Source: Dehalobacter sp. DCM
GTDB lineage: Bacteria > Bacillota > Desulfitobacteriia > Desulfitobacteriales > Syntrophobotulaceae
Reading direction: 5' to 3'
Length of the DNA: 64,000 bases
Assembly: GCF_024972775.1 (NCBI RefSeq)
Contig: NZ_CP092282.1
Coordinates: 4,121,525-4,185,524, forward strand
Part shown: positions 1-9,516 of the stretch, piece after piece
Numbering within the stretch: the first letter of the stretch is position 1
How the letters are laid out: every line of letters begins with the position of its first letter
The notes under the pieces: generated by a model
The model's database searches: none
Told to the model about the DNA's origin: nothing
What the model saw: only the letters and a program-made list of their open reading frames with translations
Position numbers and translations under genes: made by a program

Positions 1-326
1 ATCAAATAGATAAGGATTTTACTTATATTCGCAAAATTTTTCTTATTAAATTTATAAACAAACAAGAATTATGTATTTGAATTAATATCATTTTCAAAAT
101 GACTTCTGATAATGACCTTTTATAACAACTTTAATAATGAATTCAAATATTAAACTTGAAATAAAGTCTTCAAGCAATGAACTTAAAATAATTATCATAA
201 TTGTACAGACCTATTCTATTATACAACGAATATAGTTAATTTTAAATGCCATTTTTGCCCATTACGTTGTACATTCCTGCATTACGCTTTCCATTCTATA
301 TTTGTTGTACGATAAAAATAGGGCCA
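1..326. other. AT-rich intergenic, no gene seen
   Basis: This stretch is strongly AT-rich and carries stop codons in all frames. I see no convincing start with a ribosome binding site. It lies beyond the 3' end of the minus-strand CWB2 gene and its terminator. Confidence 0.5.
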
Positions 327-362
327 TTGCCTACGAATTTTTCAGTTGGCAACGGCCCTTTG
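327..362 (-). terminator. Rho-independent terminator of the CWB2 gene
   Basis: A hairpin with arms GGGCCATTGCC and GGCAACGGCCC is followed on the minus strand by a U-rich tail (ATTTTTAT). It lies just downstream of the CWB2 gene stop and probably ends the whole efflux/two-component operon. Confidence 0.85.
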
Positions 363-384
363 TCTTATTGACAGCGGAAACCCC

Positions 385-1998
385 TTATAACGTCATCAAA
401 TTCTTGATTTGCTTCTCCAGACTGGTGCTGACAGCTGAGCTGTTGCCAACAATGCTGGCACTGGCAATATAGCCACGATTGTACGTCAGGAAATACTGCA
501 GGGATGTGGGCAGGTAATTTTGCGGGACAGCAACGATGATCGCTCCTTTTTTGGCGGCAAGCGCCGCGGCCAGAAGAGCATCACCCCGTGGTTTGCTGGA
601 AGTAATGTCTTTGCTCGAAGTTAGTGCCGAGCAGAAGTAGATGTGTGATTCATCCGTAAAAAGGTTCCTCAGAATGGCCCATTCGGTGGCGTAACGGTCA
701 GATCCGCCCAGGCGCTCCACCACATAACTCGTGGTGAGAGTTGTTCCCACAGCGGTTCCGATTACACTCTCCCCGCCCAGAAGGATAACTTTGGCAGGAT
801 CAAGCCGGGATAGCTGTGCTTGGGTTACCGCCGGAATCTTGTCCTTGTCTGTCAATAAGATCGGGCAGCCGCTCGCGGCGGCAAAGGAACTGGCGGCCAA
901 AGCATCCGGTTCACCCTGTCCATAGGCGAGATAGACCGTATCGGCACTACTGAAATAAGCCGCGATCTTGGCGGAGGTGGCGTAACGGTTTTCTCCGCTG
1001 ATTCGCTCCACCGTATAGCCCGCGCCTTGCAGGGCTGTTTCAATTCTCTGTGAGATAGCGCCATATCCGCCGATAATAAGCACTTTTGTTGCTCCCAATG
1101 CGGATATTTCAGCCGAAATACGGCTGTCCAGCTGAGATGACGGATTCATTAAAATCGGGGCGTCATAGAGTCTCGACAAGGGAACTGCCGTCAGGGCATC
1201 AGCCATGCTGTCATCCCGGGTGAGGATAACGGTGGAGGCGGACGTCCAGCCCTCTTCGGCAACGCTAATGGCGAGCTCCAGATTACTGCCAGCCGATCCC
1301 CCGATCCGCGCATCCTGGGTATAGGATGCCCCCACCGCCAGTGTCCCTATCTCATAGTCAGCATAGAGAAAGCGAATGGTACCTTCCTTCGTCGGTGTGA
1401 TGGAAAACGAATAGTAGCCTGTATAGGATGTGGTACAGCTCAGGGTACTGTCAATACCGGCATCACTGGCGTCAATCGTAATTGTTTTGCGGGAAAGGGC
1501 AATCCCGCTTGTATTATATAAATAACCGCTGATCACGGATTTTTTAAATTTGGCTGCTTCACCGCTGATCGTCAGTGATGGCTTATAAACAGTAATTCCG
1601 CCTGAGGCAGTGTTATTGCTGCTGTCATGAAGATAGAGATAATAGGTTCCGGGGGTATCCACCACAACATTGTTAACAGAATAACTTCCGTTGCTGCCGG
1701 TAACAGAATAATATTTGACACGGCTATAGGCATCCACCGTGTAAGCGGACACACTGCCGGTAAATGCCGCACCGCTTTGATCGTATAACAGGAGCTCGAT
1801 GTTGGTCGTTTCTCCAACTAAGACAAGTACGTCCTCGGTTGATTGAAAAACCATTGAGCCCAGACCTGTCGTGGCAGCACTTGCTTTTCCGTTGATTGCC
1901 AAGACCATGGTGACGACCATCAGCAGTACCACTGCGTTGCGTACAATCGCATAGTCGAATATGCTTTGTTTCTTATTAGGCGTTTTCCATTGTTTCAT
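385..1998 (-). CDS. CWB2-repeat cell-surface protein with Ig-like N-terminal region
   Basis: Secreted wall protein of 537 residues. A hydrophobic segment at about 19-38 with an ASA-A type cleavage site near 41 indicates export. Residues 45-225 are beta-rich and resemble bacterial Ig-like or carboxypeptidase-regulatory-like modules. From R231 to the end there are three CWB2 repeats, each with a R-(I/L)-G/S-G-x-x-R-Y-x-T like start, a DALTA or DALAA block and a (I/L)GG block. CWB2 domains are known to bind an anionic wall polymer non-covalently. It is the last gene after the ABC permease, with only about 50 bases between, so it is probably co-transcribed with the transporter. What it does with the transporter is not visible. 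Confidence 0.9.
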   Translation of the reverse strand: MKQWKTPNKKQSIFDYAIVRNAVVLLMVVTMVLAINGKASAATTGLGSMVFQSTEDVLVLVGETTNIELLLYDQSGAAFTGSVSAYTVDAYSRVKYYSVTGSNGSYSVNNVVVDTPGTYYLYLHDSSNNTASGGITVYKPSLTISGEAAKFKKSVISGYLYNTSGIALSRKTITIDASDAGIDSTLSCTTSYTGYYSFSITPTKEGTIRFLYADYEIGTLAVGASYTQDARIGGSAGSNLELAISVAEEGWTSASTVILTRDDSMADALTAVPLSRLYDAPILMNPSSQLDSRISAEISALGATKVLIIGGYGAISQRIETALQGAGYTVERISGENRYATSAKIAAYFSSADTVYLAYGQGEPDALAASSFAAASGCPILLTDKDKIPAVTQAQLSRLDPAKVILLGGESVIGTAVGTTLTTSYVVERLGGSDRYATEWAILRNLFTDESHIYFCSALTSSKDITSSKPRGDALLAAALAAKKGAIIVAVPQNYLPTSLQYFLTYNRGYIASASIVGNSSAVSTSLEKQIKNLMTL

Positions 1999-2050
1999 AT
2001 TTATTTACCTGCTCCTCTCCGGTTTACAATTGGACCATTTCTCATCGTGC

Positions 2051-3268
2051 TTATTCATATCTGAGAGCCTCGATCGGATTCAGTGAGGCGGCCTTTTTCG
2101 CCGGAAAGACACCAAATACGATCCCAATCAAGGCGGAGAAGGTAAACGCCATGATCACGGAAGAAAGAGAGACCTTGGTGGTCATACTGGCAATCTTTGC
2201 AATGATCAGCGAACCTCCCCACCCCATGATGATTCCGATGATGCCGCCCATGACGCTTAAGATTACCGCTTCAATCAGAAATTGAATCAGGATATCCGAT
2301 TCCTGTGCTCCGATTGCTTTCCGTATCCCTATTTCCCGGGTGCGCTCCGTAACGGAAACAAGCATGATGTTCATGATTCCTATCCCGCCAACCACCAGAG
2401 AAATTGCCGCGATGCCGCCGAGGAGCATGGATAAGGTTTTAGTGACCGATTCCATCGTTTCCAGCACTTCTTCCTGATTGGCTACGGAGAAATCATCCTC
2501 ATCGTCTGCACTCAAATTATGGGCTGACCGCAGCAGTGTCGTGATTTCATTTTGGGCATCCGTCATTTTCTCCGCAGAAACCGCCTGAACAAAGATCTGT
2601 CTGACAGAGTTACTGCCGGTCAGCCGAAGCTGCGCTGTGGTGATGGGCATCAATATCATGTCGTCGTTATTGGAAAACCCGGAAGATCCTTCACTCTCGG
2701 TAATGCCAATCACCTGGAATGGAATGTTATTAATTTTGATACTCTTGCCGATCATGCTGTAGTCTAATGTCCCCAACAGATTCTCTACCACCGAAGGGCC
2801 GAGGACGACGACCCGTTTATACGCCGACATTTCTTGTTCAGTAAAAAACCTTCCGGCACTTAAAGACGTGCTGCGGACATCGAGATAGGCGTCCGTCGTG
2901 CCATAAATCGTTGTTTGTGTATTTCCGCTGCCATAAACAACCTGGGAATTGGTCGAGGCTACAGGCGCAACTGCTTTGATACACGTCCCCTCTGCCAGCA
3001 GTTCAGCGTCACTTATGGTCAAGGTGTTGGCACTGCCCATCCCGCCGCGCACTCCCCCGGAATTCGACTGCCCGGCGGTAATGGTCAGCAGGTTGGAGCC
3101 TAGTCCCTGGATCTGAGAGGTCACGGAGGCGGAAGCCCCGTTTCCGATCGCCACCATGGCGATAACGGCACCAACCCCGATAATGATCCCCAGCATCGTC
3201 AGCATCGACCGCACTTTATTTACTCGTATCGCTCTTAGCGCTATTCGGATACTTTCAAACAAGTTCAT
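2051..3268 (-). CDS. MacB/FtsX-type ABC transporter permease
   Basis: Inner-membrane permease of 405 residues. The N-terminus has the usual MacB layout, with a first transmembrane helix around residues 20-42 (GIIIGVGAVIAMVAIGNG). A large extracytoplasmic domain follows (about 45-275), then three C-terminal helices including the FtsX block with the RTREIGIRKAIGA motif. It matches the usual length of permeases that lack a fused ATPase. Its start overlaps the stop of the ATPase gene, so they are translationally coupled. It presumably works with the ATPase, adaptor and perhaps the TolC-like protein encoded alongside. The substrate is unknown; peptides or antibiotics are typical for the family. 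Confidence 0.93.
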   Translation of the reverse strand: MNLFESIRIALRAIRVNKVRSMLTMLGIIIGVGAVIAMVAIGNGASASVTSQIQGLGSNLLTITAGQSNSGGVRGGMGSANTLTISDAELLAEGTCIKAVAPVASTNSQVVYGSGNTQTTIYGTTDAYLDVRSTSLSAGRFFTEQEMSAYKRVVVLGPSVVENLLGTLDYSMIGKSIKINNIPFQVIGITESEGSSGFSNNDDMILMPITTAQLRLTGSNSVRQIFVQAVSAEKMTDAQNEITTLLRSAHNLSADDEDDFSVANQEEVLETMESVTKTLSMLLGGIAAISLVVGGIGIMNIMLVSVTERTREIGIRKAIGAQESDILIQFLIEAVILSVMGGIIGIIMGWGGSLIIAKIASMTTKVSLSSVIMAFTFSALIGIVFGVFPAKKAASLNPIEALRYE

Positions 3269-3996
3269 CTGAGGTCCTCCTTCGCCATTTCCTTCCGGTT
3301 GGCTGAAGCCAGCTTCGGATTGATAACGGCTTCATCCCTTTCGATCCGGCCATCCTTGAAGCGAACGATTCTGCGGGTATATTCGGCAATATCCGGTTCA
3401 TGGGTGACGATGATAATCGTATTTCCTTTCTTATGCAGCTCCTGAAAGATAGCCATGACTTCCTCACTGGAGCGGCTGTCCAAATTACCCGTCGGTTCGT
3501 CAGCTAGAATGACCGATGGGTTTGTTACCAGGGCCCTGGCTATAGCCACCCGCTGCTGCTGCCCGCCGGAAAGCTCCTGGGGTTTGTGATGAATCCTGTC
3601 CCCTAATCCCACTGACTTTAACGCCTCAATCGATCGAAGCTGGCGCTCATCTTTGCCCACCCCCGCATAAATCAAAGGCAGTTCGACATTCTCCAAAGCA
3701 GAGGTTCGGGCCAGAAGGTTAAAACCCTGAAAAATAAACCCCAGCTTTTTATTGCGTATCGTGGCCAGTTCCCGCGTCGATGCATGGGAGACATCGATGC
3801 CATCGAGGAAATATTCTCCTGCGGTGGGCATATCCAAACACCCCAATACATTCATGGTGGTGGACTTACCGGAACCGGACGGGCCCATGATGGAGACGAA
3901 CTCACCTTGGGATACATGCAGGTCAATGCCCCCGAGAGCAATAACCCGGACTTCCCCCGTTTGATAGATTTTTTTAATCCCTTTAAGTGTAATCAC
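3265..3996 (-). CDS. MacB/LolD-type ABC transporter ATPase
   Basis: Cytoplasmic ATPase of 243 residues that powers the adjacent permease. The Walker A motif GPSGSGKS (about 38-45), the signature [15 protein letters not shown] (about 141-155) and Walker [13 protein letters not shown] (about 161-172) are all intact. The H-loop histidine is in VTHEPD. The sequence is typical of the MacB/LolD/SalX subfamily. It sits between the adaptor gene (29-base gap) and the permease (4-base overlap). The C-terminal 25 residues are a charged extension. Confidence 0.96.
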   Translation of the reverse strand: MITLKGIKKIYQTGEVRVIALGGIDLHVSQGEFVSIMGPSGSGKSTTMNVLGCLDMPTAGEYFLDGIDVSHASTRELATIRNKKLGFIFQGFNLLARTSALENVELPLIYAGVGKDERQLRSIEALKSVGLGDRIHHKPQELSGGQQQRVAIARALVTNPSVILADEPTGNLDSRSSEEVMAIFQELHKKGNTIIIVTHEPDIAEYTRRIVRFKDGRIERDEAVINPKLASANRKEMAKEDLR

Positions 3997-4025
3997 TGTC
4001 TGTGACCCTGCCTCTCCGTTTCATC

Positions 4026-5762
4026 TTATTGTCCCGGACCTCCGGAAGGCATGCCGCCAGACGGCGGGCCGCCTGTTCCGCCTCCCGTCAGGCTGCGCAG
4101 GCTGTTATTATTGGAATTGGTATTTCTCGAAGACGAACCGCTCGTGGAGGACGCGATCACTGTTTGGATGATAACGCTCTGACCTTCGGTCAACCCGCTG
4201 ATAACCTCAACATTCGTTCCGTCATCCAAGCCGATCTCTATCTCAACAAATTGGTAATTTTCTCTAGTCCCTTCGGATTGATTTCCGGTGTTGCTCCCCG
4301 TCGTATTGGAAGGCCTTGTTGGTCGTGTACCACTGGTACTGTTATCGGTTCCTGATCCTGACGGCAATGGGCTGCTGCCCTGACCAGTGCTCGCGTTTCC
4401 CTTAGAAGCGCTATCCTGTGTCCCTGTTGACGCGGGCTGCGACGCATCCGTTGACTGGGCCTGGCCGGACGTTACTAATACGCCGGTTACCCCGCCCCGG
4501 GTAATCACCGCTGCACTGGGTATCGTTAATACATCCTTGGCTTCATTCGTGACAATAGATACATTGACACTCATCTGATCCCGCAAAAGATCCGTTGGTT
4601 CATCCACTTTTATCGTGATGGCATAGGTCACCACGTTCTGATTATTAGTCCCGGCAAGAGAGACGGTTTCGACTGTCCCCATCAGTACGGTGTCTGCAAC
4701 GGTATCCATGGTCAGGTTCGCCTTTTGCCCTGCCTTCAGCTCGGTTATCTCCGTCTGGTCCACCGACGCTGTTACCGAAAAATCTTTCGGATTGGCCACC
4801 AGCGTCATGACGGTACTTTGACCGGCGACATTCTGGTACAGTTCTGCCGAGCAGGATACGATGGTCCCGTCCTGGGGCGCCTTTAAAATAGCGTCAGCCA
4901 GATCCTGCTGCGCCGTCATCAGTTCAGTCTCGCTTTTCGTCAGTGCCTCTTTGGCTGAAAGATAGTCGCTCCCGGCACCTTGTTCAAAATCACTTAAAGC
5001 CGCTTTGGCCGCATCATACTGATCCTGCGCCACTTCTAAATCCTTGGCTGCTCCGCCGTTTTTCGCATTCTGAGCGTCCTTCAGATTAAGCTGGGCCTGA
5101 CTTAATGCCGCCTGCAGCTGATATGTATCCGTTTCACCGGAGCCTTGGGCTTCGGCTAATTTCTGACTGGCTGCTTTTAAATTCATTTCCGCCAGGTAAA
5201 CCTGGTTTTCCAGATAATCAGGATCCGCTTTCTGCTGAGCCGTAAGCAGGCTCTTCTCGGCTGAAACCAAACTTGATTTCAGTTTGCGTCCCAAATCACC
5301 CAGGGTCTGGTTATAATTGGCTTGGGCCGAAGCATAATTTTGCTGCGCTTCTTTGAGCTGCTGTTCTAAGGTGGTCGTATCCAGGCTGGCTAAGGGATCT
5401 CCTTTTTTCACTACATCACCGGTCGTGACATAGATTTCCTGTAGCGTACCGCTGACTTCAAATGAGAGCGGCATCGTTTGGGAAAATTTCGTTGTCCCGG
5501 TAGCGGTGATGTTTTTTTGCACGGTCCCTTTCGTTACTTGCGCTGTTGTTGTCTGAACGTTGGCTGCTGTCTGGGTATCCGATTTGAAAACGAATACTTT
5601 CAACGCAATCAAGGTAATCACGATAATGCCGATGATAAGCCACGTCTTCTTTTTCATCTTTTTCAGATTTCCCAGACTCAGTGGACTTTTCTTTTTGTTG
5701 AATTGACTTTCCGGCATGGGATTATTTGGGTCTTTTTTAAATGGTCGAATATTGAATTGCAT
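4026..5762 (-). CDS. MacA/HlyD-type periplasmic adaptor (membrane fusion) protein
   Basis: Adaptor subunit of 578 residues for the ABC exporter. The N-terminal cytoplasmic stretch (about 1-38) is followed by one transmembrane helix (about 39-58). A lipoyl/barrel-sandwich half-motif comes next (about 85-130, GDVVKKGDPLASLD), then a long alpha-helical hairpin rich in Ala/Gln (about 130-290), the second lipoyl half (about 295-320) and a beta-barrel. The tail from about residue 430 is rich in Ser/Thr/Gly/Asn, split by a short barrel-like block, and ends GGPPSGGMPSGGPGQ, which is unusually long and low in complexity. The helical hairpin is of the kind that docks with TolC-like tubes, which fits the TolC-like gene upstream. 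Confidence 0.93.
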   Translation of the reverse strand: MQFNIRPFKKDPNNPMPESQFNKKKSPLSLGNLKKMKKKTWLIIGIIVITLIALKVFVFKSDTQTAANVQTTTAQVTKGTVQKNITATGTTKFSQTMPLSFEVSGTLQEIYVTTGDVVKKGDPLASLDTTTLEQQLKEAQQNYASAQANYNQTLGDLGRKLKSSLVSAEKSLLTAQQKADPDYLENQVYLAEMNLKAASQKLAEAQGSGETDTYQLQAALSQAQLNLKDAQNAKNGGAAKDLEVAQDQYDAAKAALSDFEQGAGSDYLSAKEALTKSETELMTAQQDLADAILKAPQDGTIVSCSAELYQNVAGQSTVMTLVANPKDFSVTASVDQTEITELKAGQKANLTMDTVADTVLMGTVETVSLAGTNNQNVVTYAITIKVDEPTDLLRDQMSVNVSIVTNEAKDVLTIPSAAVITRGGVTGVLVTSGQAQSTDASQPASTGTQDSASKGNASTGQGSSPLPSGSGTDNSTSGTRPTRPSNTTGSNTGNQSEGTRENYQFVEIEIGLDDGTNVEVISGLTEGQSVIIQTVIASSTSGSSSRNTNSNNNSLRSLTGGGTGGPPSGGMPSGGPGQ

Positions 5763-5794
5763 TTTCCGGTCTCCTTCTTTGCCGATTCATCACC

Positions 5795-5815
5795 CTGTCA
5801 TACCTCTAATGACAG
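5795..5815. promoter_or_regulatory. Small inverted repeat between kinase and adaptor genes
   Basis: CTGTCAT and ATGACAG are perfect inverted arms with a 7-base spacer. They sit in the 96-base gap between the histidine kinase stop and the adaptor start. It could be a response-regulator site or an intra-operon hairpin; nothing else decides this. Confidence 0.3.
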
Positions 5816-5858
5816 TGCCATTATAGCAATCCCGCGAGCCGGAGATTTTAAGAAGTTG

Positions 5859-7295
5859 TCAAGAATTCATGTTATTTTTGAGACAAAGCCAGACGGTAAA
5901 ACAGCTGCCTTCGCCGACGCGGCTGGTAACCGTCAGTTCCCCGCCATGCGCCCGGATAAATTCCCGGGCTATTGCCAGACCGAGTCCGGTGCCGCCGGAA
6001 ATTCGGCCCCTTGAAGGATCTACCCGGTAAAATCGGTCAAAAACCTTCGGCAGGTCTTCCGTCGGTATGCCTTCCCCGTCATCGGCGATAGTGATAAATA
6101 AGCCCTTTTCACCGGGATGGTTATTCCGAGAATCGGAAGTATGGGATATATTCCTCTCCCCTGTATAGAAATTGATATGCAGCGAACCGCCTGCTTGGCA
6201 GTGCCGGATCGCATTATCGATCAGATTAACGAAAACCTGAGTTAACCGGTCGGGATCGCCGTCTATCGGAAGCGATTCCCCGGCGATCTCCACGGTAAGC
6301 TTCTTTTCTTCGATGGCGATGGTGAAGTGATCCACGATCCGCCAGACCATCTTGTCCAGATCTACCTCATGCAGACACAGCGGCAATTTTCCGGCTTCAG
6401 CCAAGGTCAGTTGCTGCAAATCCCGAACCAGCCGGGTCAGACGGATAACCTCATCCTGAATGGGCAAAATTGTTTCCGGCGACGCCGGAATCACGCCTTC
6501 CTGAATCGACTCCAATTTACCGGAAATCACAGTCAGCGGTGTGCGCAGTTCATGAGCAATATCCGCCACCATGGTGCTCCGTATTTCCTCATATTGCGCC
6601 AGTCGCGCTGTCATCTCATTGAAGGCCTCACTCAATGCCTTGATATCCGCCCCGCCCTTGTTATCAGGTTCGATCCGCGTGGTTAAACAGCCTTGCCCCA
6701 CATCGGTGACGGCCTGGGTCAGCTGCTTTAAGGGCTCGGTCATGCGGCGGGTCAGAACAATCCCCAGCAGAAGGGCCACCAGCAGCGTCAACGCCATGCT
6801 GATCAGCATCGCCCGGGAAATCGAATTGACCAGTGTCCTGGACAGAAAATCACTGCGCGTGGTTAGATTATCCTCCAAGTGAAAATACCCGACAATCTGA
6901 TTATTGAATTGCAGAGGCACTAAATCTGCTTTCATTTGCAGACCGTTGGGGATGTCGGTGATGGTTTTGCCGATATCCTGTTCCGCACCGGCTACGGCAC
7001 GATAATCGGCAGCAAAGACCCAAATCCGCATATTATCCCGGGGAGGCCCGTCATTCAAGCGGGGGGGATCGTGCAGCCTGGCTTGGACCTCCGACTGAAT
7101 CCCTTCCCAGGAACCGTTTTCTTCATAATAAGTGACCAACGCGCTCTCCCACTGGGTTTCTAATCCCTGTTGAATATAACTCACCGAGCGGTTCAGCATC
7201 TGATTAAAAGAGAATAACGAAATCGCCCCTGCGATGACCGCCATAAATACGACCATTCCCGCCAAGGCGAAAATAAATTGACGACGCAGTGTCAT
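5859..7295 (-). CDS. Two-component sensor histidine kinase
   Basis: Membrane sensor kinase of 478 residues. Two transmembrane helices (about 7-29 and 160-182) flank an extracytoplasmic sensor domain of about 130 residues. A HAMP domain follows (about 183-235). The H-box is ADIAHELRTPL with the phospho-accepting histidine at 248. The N-box VNLIDNAIRH and the G-boxes DDGEGI and GTGLGLAI are intact, so kinase activity is expected. It overlaps the response-regulator gene by 4 bases. Its position directly upstream of the adaptor and ABC genes suggests it controls this exporter, perhaps sensing an envelope-active compound. The inducing signal is not visible in the sequence. Confidence 0.95.
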   Translation of the reverse strand: MTLRRQFIFALAGMVVFMAVIAGAISLFSFNQMLNRSVSYIQQGLETQWESALVTYYEENGSWEGIQSEVQARLHDPPRLNDGPPRDNMRIWVFAADYRAVAGAEQDIGKTITDIPNGLQMKADLVPLQFNNQIVGYFHLEDNLTTRSDFLSRTLVNSISRAMLISMALTLLVALLLGIVLTRRMTEPLKQLTQAVTDVGQGCLTTRIEPDNKGGADIKALSEAFNEMTARLAQYEEIRSTMVADIAHELRTPLTVISGKLESIQEGVIPASPETILPIQDEVIRLTRLVRDLQQLTLAEAGKLPLCLHEVDLDKMVWRIVDHFTIAIEEKKLTVEIAGESLPIDGDPDRLTQVFVNLIDNAIRHCQAGGSLHINFYTGERNISHTSDSRNNHPGEKGLFITIADDGEGIPTEDLPKVFDRFYRVDPSRGRISGGTGLGLAIAREFIRAHGGELTVTSRVGEGSCFTVWLCLKNNMNS

Positions 7296-8005
7296 TTTCC
7301 GTCCCCCATCCGGTAACCGATTCCAAAGACCGTCTGTATGTAACTGGGCTCACTGACCACGTCCTCGATTTTCTTGCGCAAATTAAAAATATGGGTGTCC
7401 ACCGAACGCTCATAGTAGAGATATTCTTCACCCATGGCCTGGTTCAGCAGCTGTAAGCGGCTGTAAGGAACGCCGGGGTGCGAAGCCAGAAGGCACAGGA
7501 TCTTATATTCCGTGGGTGTCAAAACGACTTCCGTATCGCGCTTCCAGACTCGGTGCGCTTTCATATCGATTTTAAGGTCGCGGTGATCAATGGTCCCCGC
7601 CGTCTGCTGCTGGGGAGACACGCGCCGAAGTACCGTTTTTATGCGCGCTACCAGTTCCCTCAGTCCAAACGGCTTGACAATATAATCGTCCGCGCCGTAT
7701 TCCAATCCAAGAACGCGATTCGTCTCTTCGGATTTTGCTGTCAGCATGATAACCGGAAGCGAACCCCCTCGCCGGATCTCCCGGCACAGCTCCAATCCGC
7801 TCATTCCCGGCAGCATCCAGTCCAGGATAATCAAGTCGGGTTTTTCCGTCTCGATCATCTTCCGGGCCGTATAACCTTCAAACGCGATGCTGGTGCGAAA
7901 ACCTTCACTTTGGAGATAGTTCTCAATAACACTGACGATCGCCGCCTCATCATCGACGATAAGGATCTTGGGTTCCATGCGTTTAATCACCGTCCTATTG
8001 ACCAT
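7292..8005 (-). CDS. OmpR/PhoB-family response regulator
   Basis: DNA-binding regulator of 237 residues paired with the overlapping kinase gene. The receiver domain (about 12-125) shows the acidic pair VDDE, the phospho-acceptor D62 in LILDWMLPG and the conserved lysine in IVKPF. The C-terminal winged helix (about 140-235) has the TPTEYKILCLLASHPG and RSVDTHIFNLRKKI motifs. The start at 8005 has AAAGGAG only a few bases upstream, so translation could instead begin at the internal ATG before EPKILIVDDE (residue 10). It is the first gene of the kinase-adaptor-ABC-CWB2 run. Confidence 0.95.
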   Translation of the reverse strand: MVNRTVIKRMEPKILIVDDEAAIVSVIENYLQSEGFRTSIAFEGYTARKMIETEKPDLIILDWMLPGMSGLELCREIRRGGSLPVIMLTAKSEETNRVLGLEYGADDYIVKPFGLRELVARIKTVLRRVSPQQQTAGTIDHRDLKIDMKAHRVWKRDTEVVLTPTEYKILCLLASHPGVPYSRLQLLNQAMGEEYLYYERSVDTHIFNLRKKIEDVVSEPSYIQTVFGIGYRMGDGK

Positions 8006-8083
8006 AACTCCTTTAACTATAGCGTAAATTTTGGTGCATGCCTATCCGCGTATGTCAAGATTTTATCAAGATTGCCGCCCATC

Positions 8084-8111
8084 CCAAATTCGCCATCGAT
8101 GGCGAATTTGG
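8084..8111. promoter_or_regulatory. 28-bp perfect palindrome upstream of the response regulator
   Basis: The arms CCAAATTCGCC and GGCGAATTTGG flank ATCGAT, giving a perfect 28-base palindrome. It lies about 80 bases before the response-regulator start. There is no U-run, so an operator is more likely than a terminator, but this is inference. Confidence 0.4.
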
Positions 8112-8147
8112 ATACCGTCTCTCTCCAGGAGGCAAAATGAATAATAG

Positions 8148-8176
8148 AAAACGGGCAGCATCCGAGCTGTCCGTTT
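8148..8176 (-). terminator. Terminator of the TolC-like gene
   Basis: Hairpin arms AAAACGGGCAGC and GCTGTCCGTTTT (one mismatch), followed on the minus strand by TCTATTATT. It separates the TolC-like gene from the downstream two-component operon. Confidence 0.75.
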
Positions 8177-8199
8177 TAAACATTCTAATCAAGTGAATA

Positions 8200-9459
8200 T
8201 TAGGCCTTATATCCTTTTTTCAGCCAGTTATAGGTCGTAACCGACTGGAGCACGTCCCGCTCCGCTGCTTTGACTTCGTCCTGTTGAGCGAGATAGGCAT
8301 AACGTTCCGAATCCAAAGTCATTTTTGACACCATGCCCAATTTATATTTTAACGTCATCACATCATAACTCTTTTTGGCCACAACGAGTTTATCCTGCTG
8401 CAAAGACAGCGCCTCCCGTTTCGTCTGAATATCCTTAAACGCATTTTGGAAAGCCAGGGTGAAGCTGCGTTTCGCATCTTCATACTGTATATAATCTCCT
8501 GAGGCCAATCGCACATCAAAGCTCTGAGCGACCGCGCTCGTCAAATCCGATTCGTAATTGATGCCGTTCAGTACGGATGCCTCAACCGGGGTAATCTCCG
8601 TGAGTGTGATCGCTGTATTCATATCCTGCCCCAGCAGGATATTGATTTGTTGTTTACACGCTGTCAGCTGACTGCTTAAACCGGTTACTGTCGCGGTTAA
8701 TTCCTTGACCTGGACCTCCAAGGGGGCAACTTTTGACTTGGCGACCATCCCATAGGATTCTTGGAGCCGCATCACTTTCAGATTCGCCTGGAGCATGGCC
8801 AGGTTATTTTCATATTTATTCTTATTTTTCAGGATAGTGAAATAGCCAAGGTAGGCGCTTTCGGCCATAGTGATCACGCGGTCCGTGTTCTGTTCCAACT
8901 GGATCGCTGTTTTCCACAAATCATTTTTCTGGGTCGTCAGCGAGGATATGCTGGACGAAATCGTCGCCAGTTGGGATTGATAATTCATCGCCAGTAAATA
9001 ATTCTGGTAGTCCATATTCCGGCTGGCATCATCCGCCGCGATCCCCGTCAGCTGAGGGGCTGTGATAACAGTTGTCGGGTTAATGACTGTCCAGCCGGCG
9101 CCGGATTGGTAAAGGTAGCACTTATTTGCTGCGTCGTATACAACATAACGGCTGCGTACAGCAGTTACCGTATACGGTGTTGCGGTATAATCGATGGTTG
9201 CATCATCGAGGGTATCATTCACCTGGGCGATCTGACCGCCCAACACCGTCTGCATATTCTTAAGCTGGGTATCATCCATGGCATTACTGGCTTTACTATA
9301 GCTTGAGCTCAACGCTATGACGGTAGGGTTATACGACCGCATGGCCGATTCGATTTTGCTGAATTCAAGTGTTGTGATGTTCGGCGTTGTTTCTGCCAAA
9401 ACACCAAAGGGAAATACCAGCAAAATGGCCAACAGTGCGGAGAGAATTCTATATTTCAT
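8200..9459 (-). CDS. TolC-family (outer membrane efflux protein-like) secreted protein
   Basis: Protein of 419 residues with a cleavable signal peptide (about 1-22, ending VLA-E). The rest is almost entirely long alpha helices in two similar halves. The second half contains ALSLQQDKLVVAKKSYD and YKLGMVSKMTLDSE, typical of the TolC/OEP family, where a Y-x-x-G motif followed by a leu/asp-rich turn is common. TolC proteins normally form outer-membrane channels; this genome otherwise looks monoderm, so its location is uncertain. It has its own promoter and terminator but lies next to the adaptor/ABC genes it would be expected to serve. Confidence 0.8.
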   Translation of the reverse strand: MKYRILSALLAILLVFPFGVLAETTPNITTLEFSKIESAMRSYNPTVIALSSSYSKASNAMDDTQLKNMQTVLGGQIAQVNDTLDDATIDYTATPYTVTAVRSRYVVYDAANKCYLYQSGAGWTVINPTTVITAPQLTGIAADDASRNMDYQNYLLAMNYQSQLATISSSISSLTTQKNDLWKTAIQLEQNTDRVITMAESAYLGYFTILKNKNKYENNLAMLQANLKVMRLQESYGMVAKSKVAPLEVQVKELTATVTGLSSQLTACKQQINILLGQDMNTAITLTEITPVEASVLNGINYESDLTSAVAQSFDVRLASGDYIQYEDAKRSFTLAFQNAFKDIQTKREALSLQQDKLVVAKKSYDVMTLKYKLGMVSKMTLDSERYAYLAQQDEVKAAERDVLQSVTTYNWLKKGYKA

Positions 9460-9484
9460 AACGCGTTACGCTCCTGTCTTTCGT

Positions 9485-9516
9485 TATATTCTATAACCAC
9501 TATATTCTATAACCAC
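9485..9516. repeat. Two tandem 16-bp repeats over the tolC-like promoter
   Basis: The unit TATATTCTATAACCAC occurs twice without a gap. It lies immediately downstream of, and partly overlaps, the proposed -10 element. It could be a regulator site or a slippage-prone tract. Confidence 0.7.
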
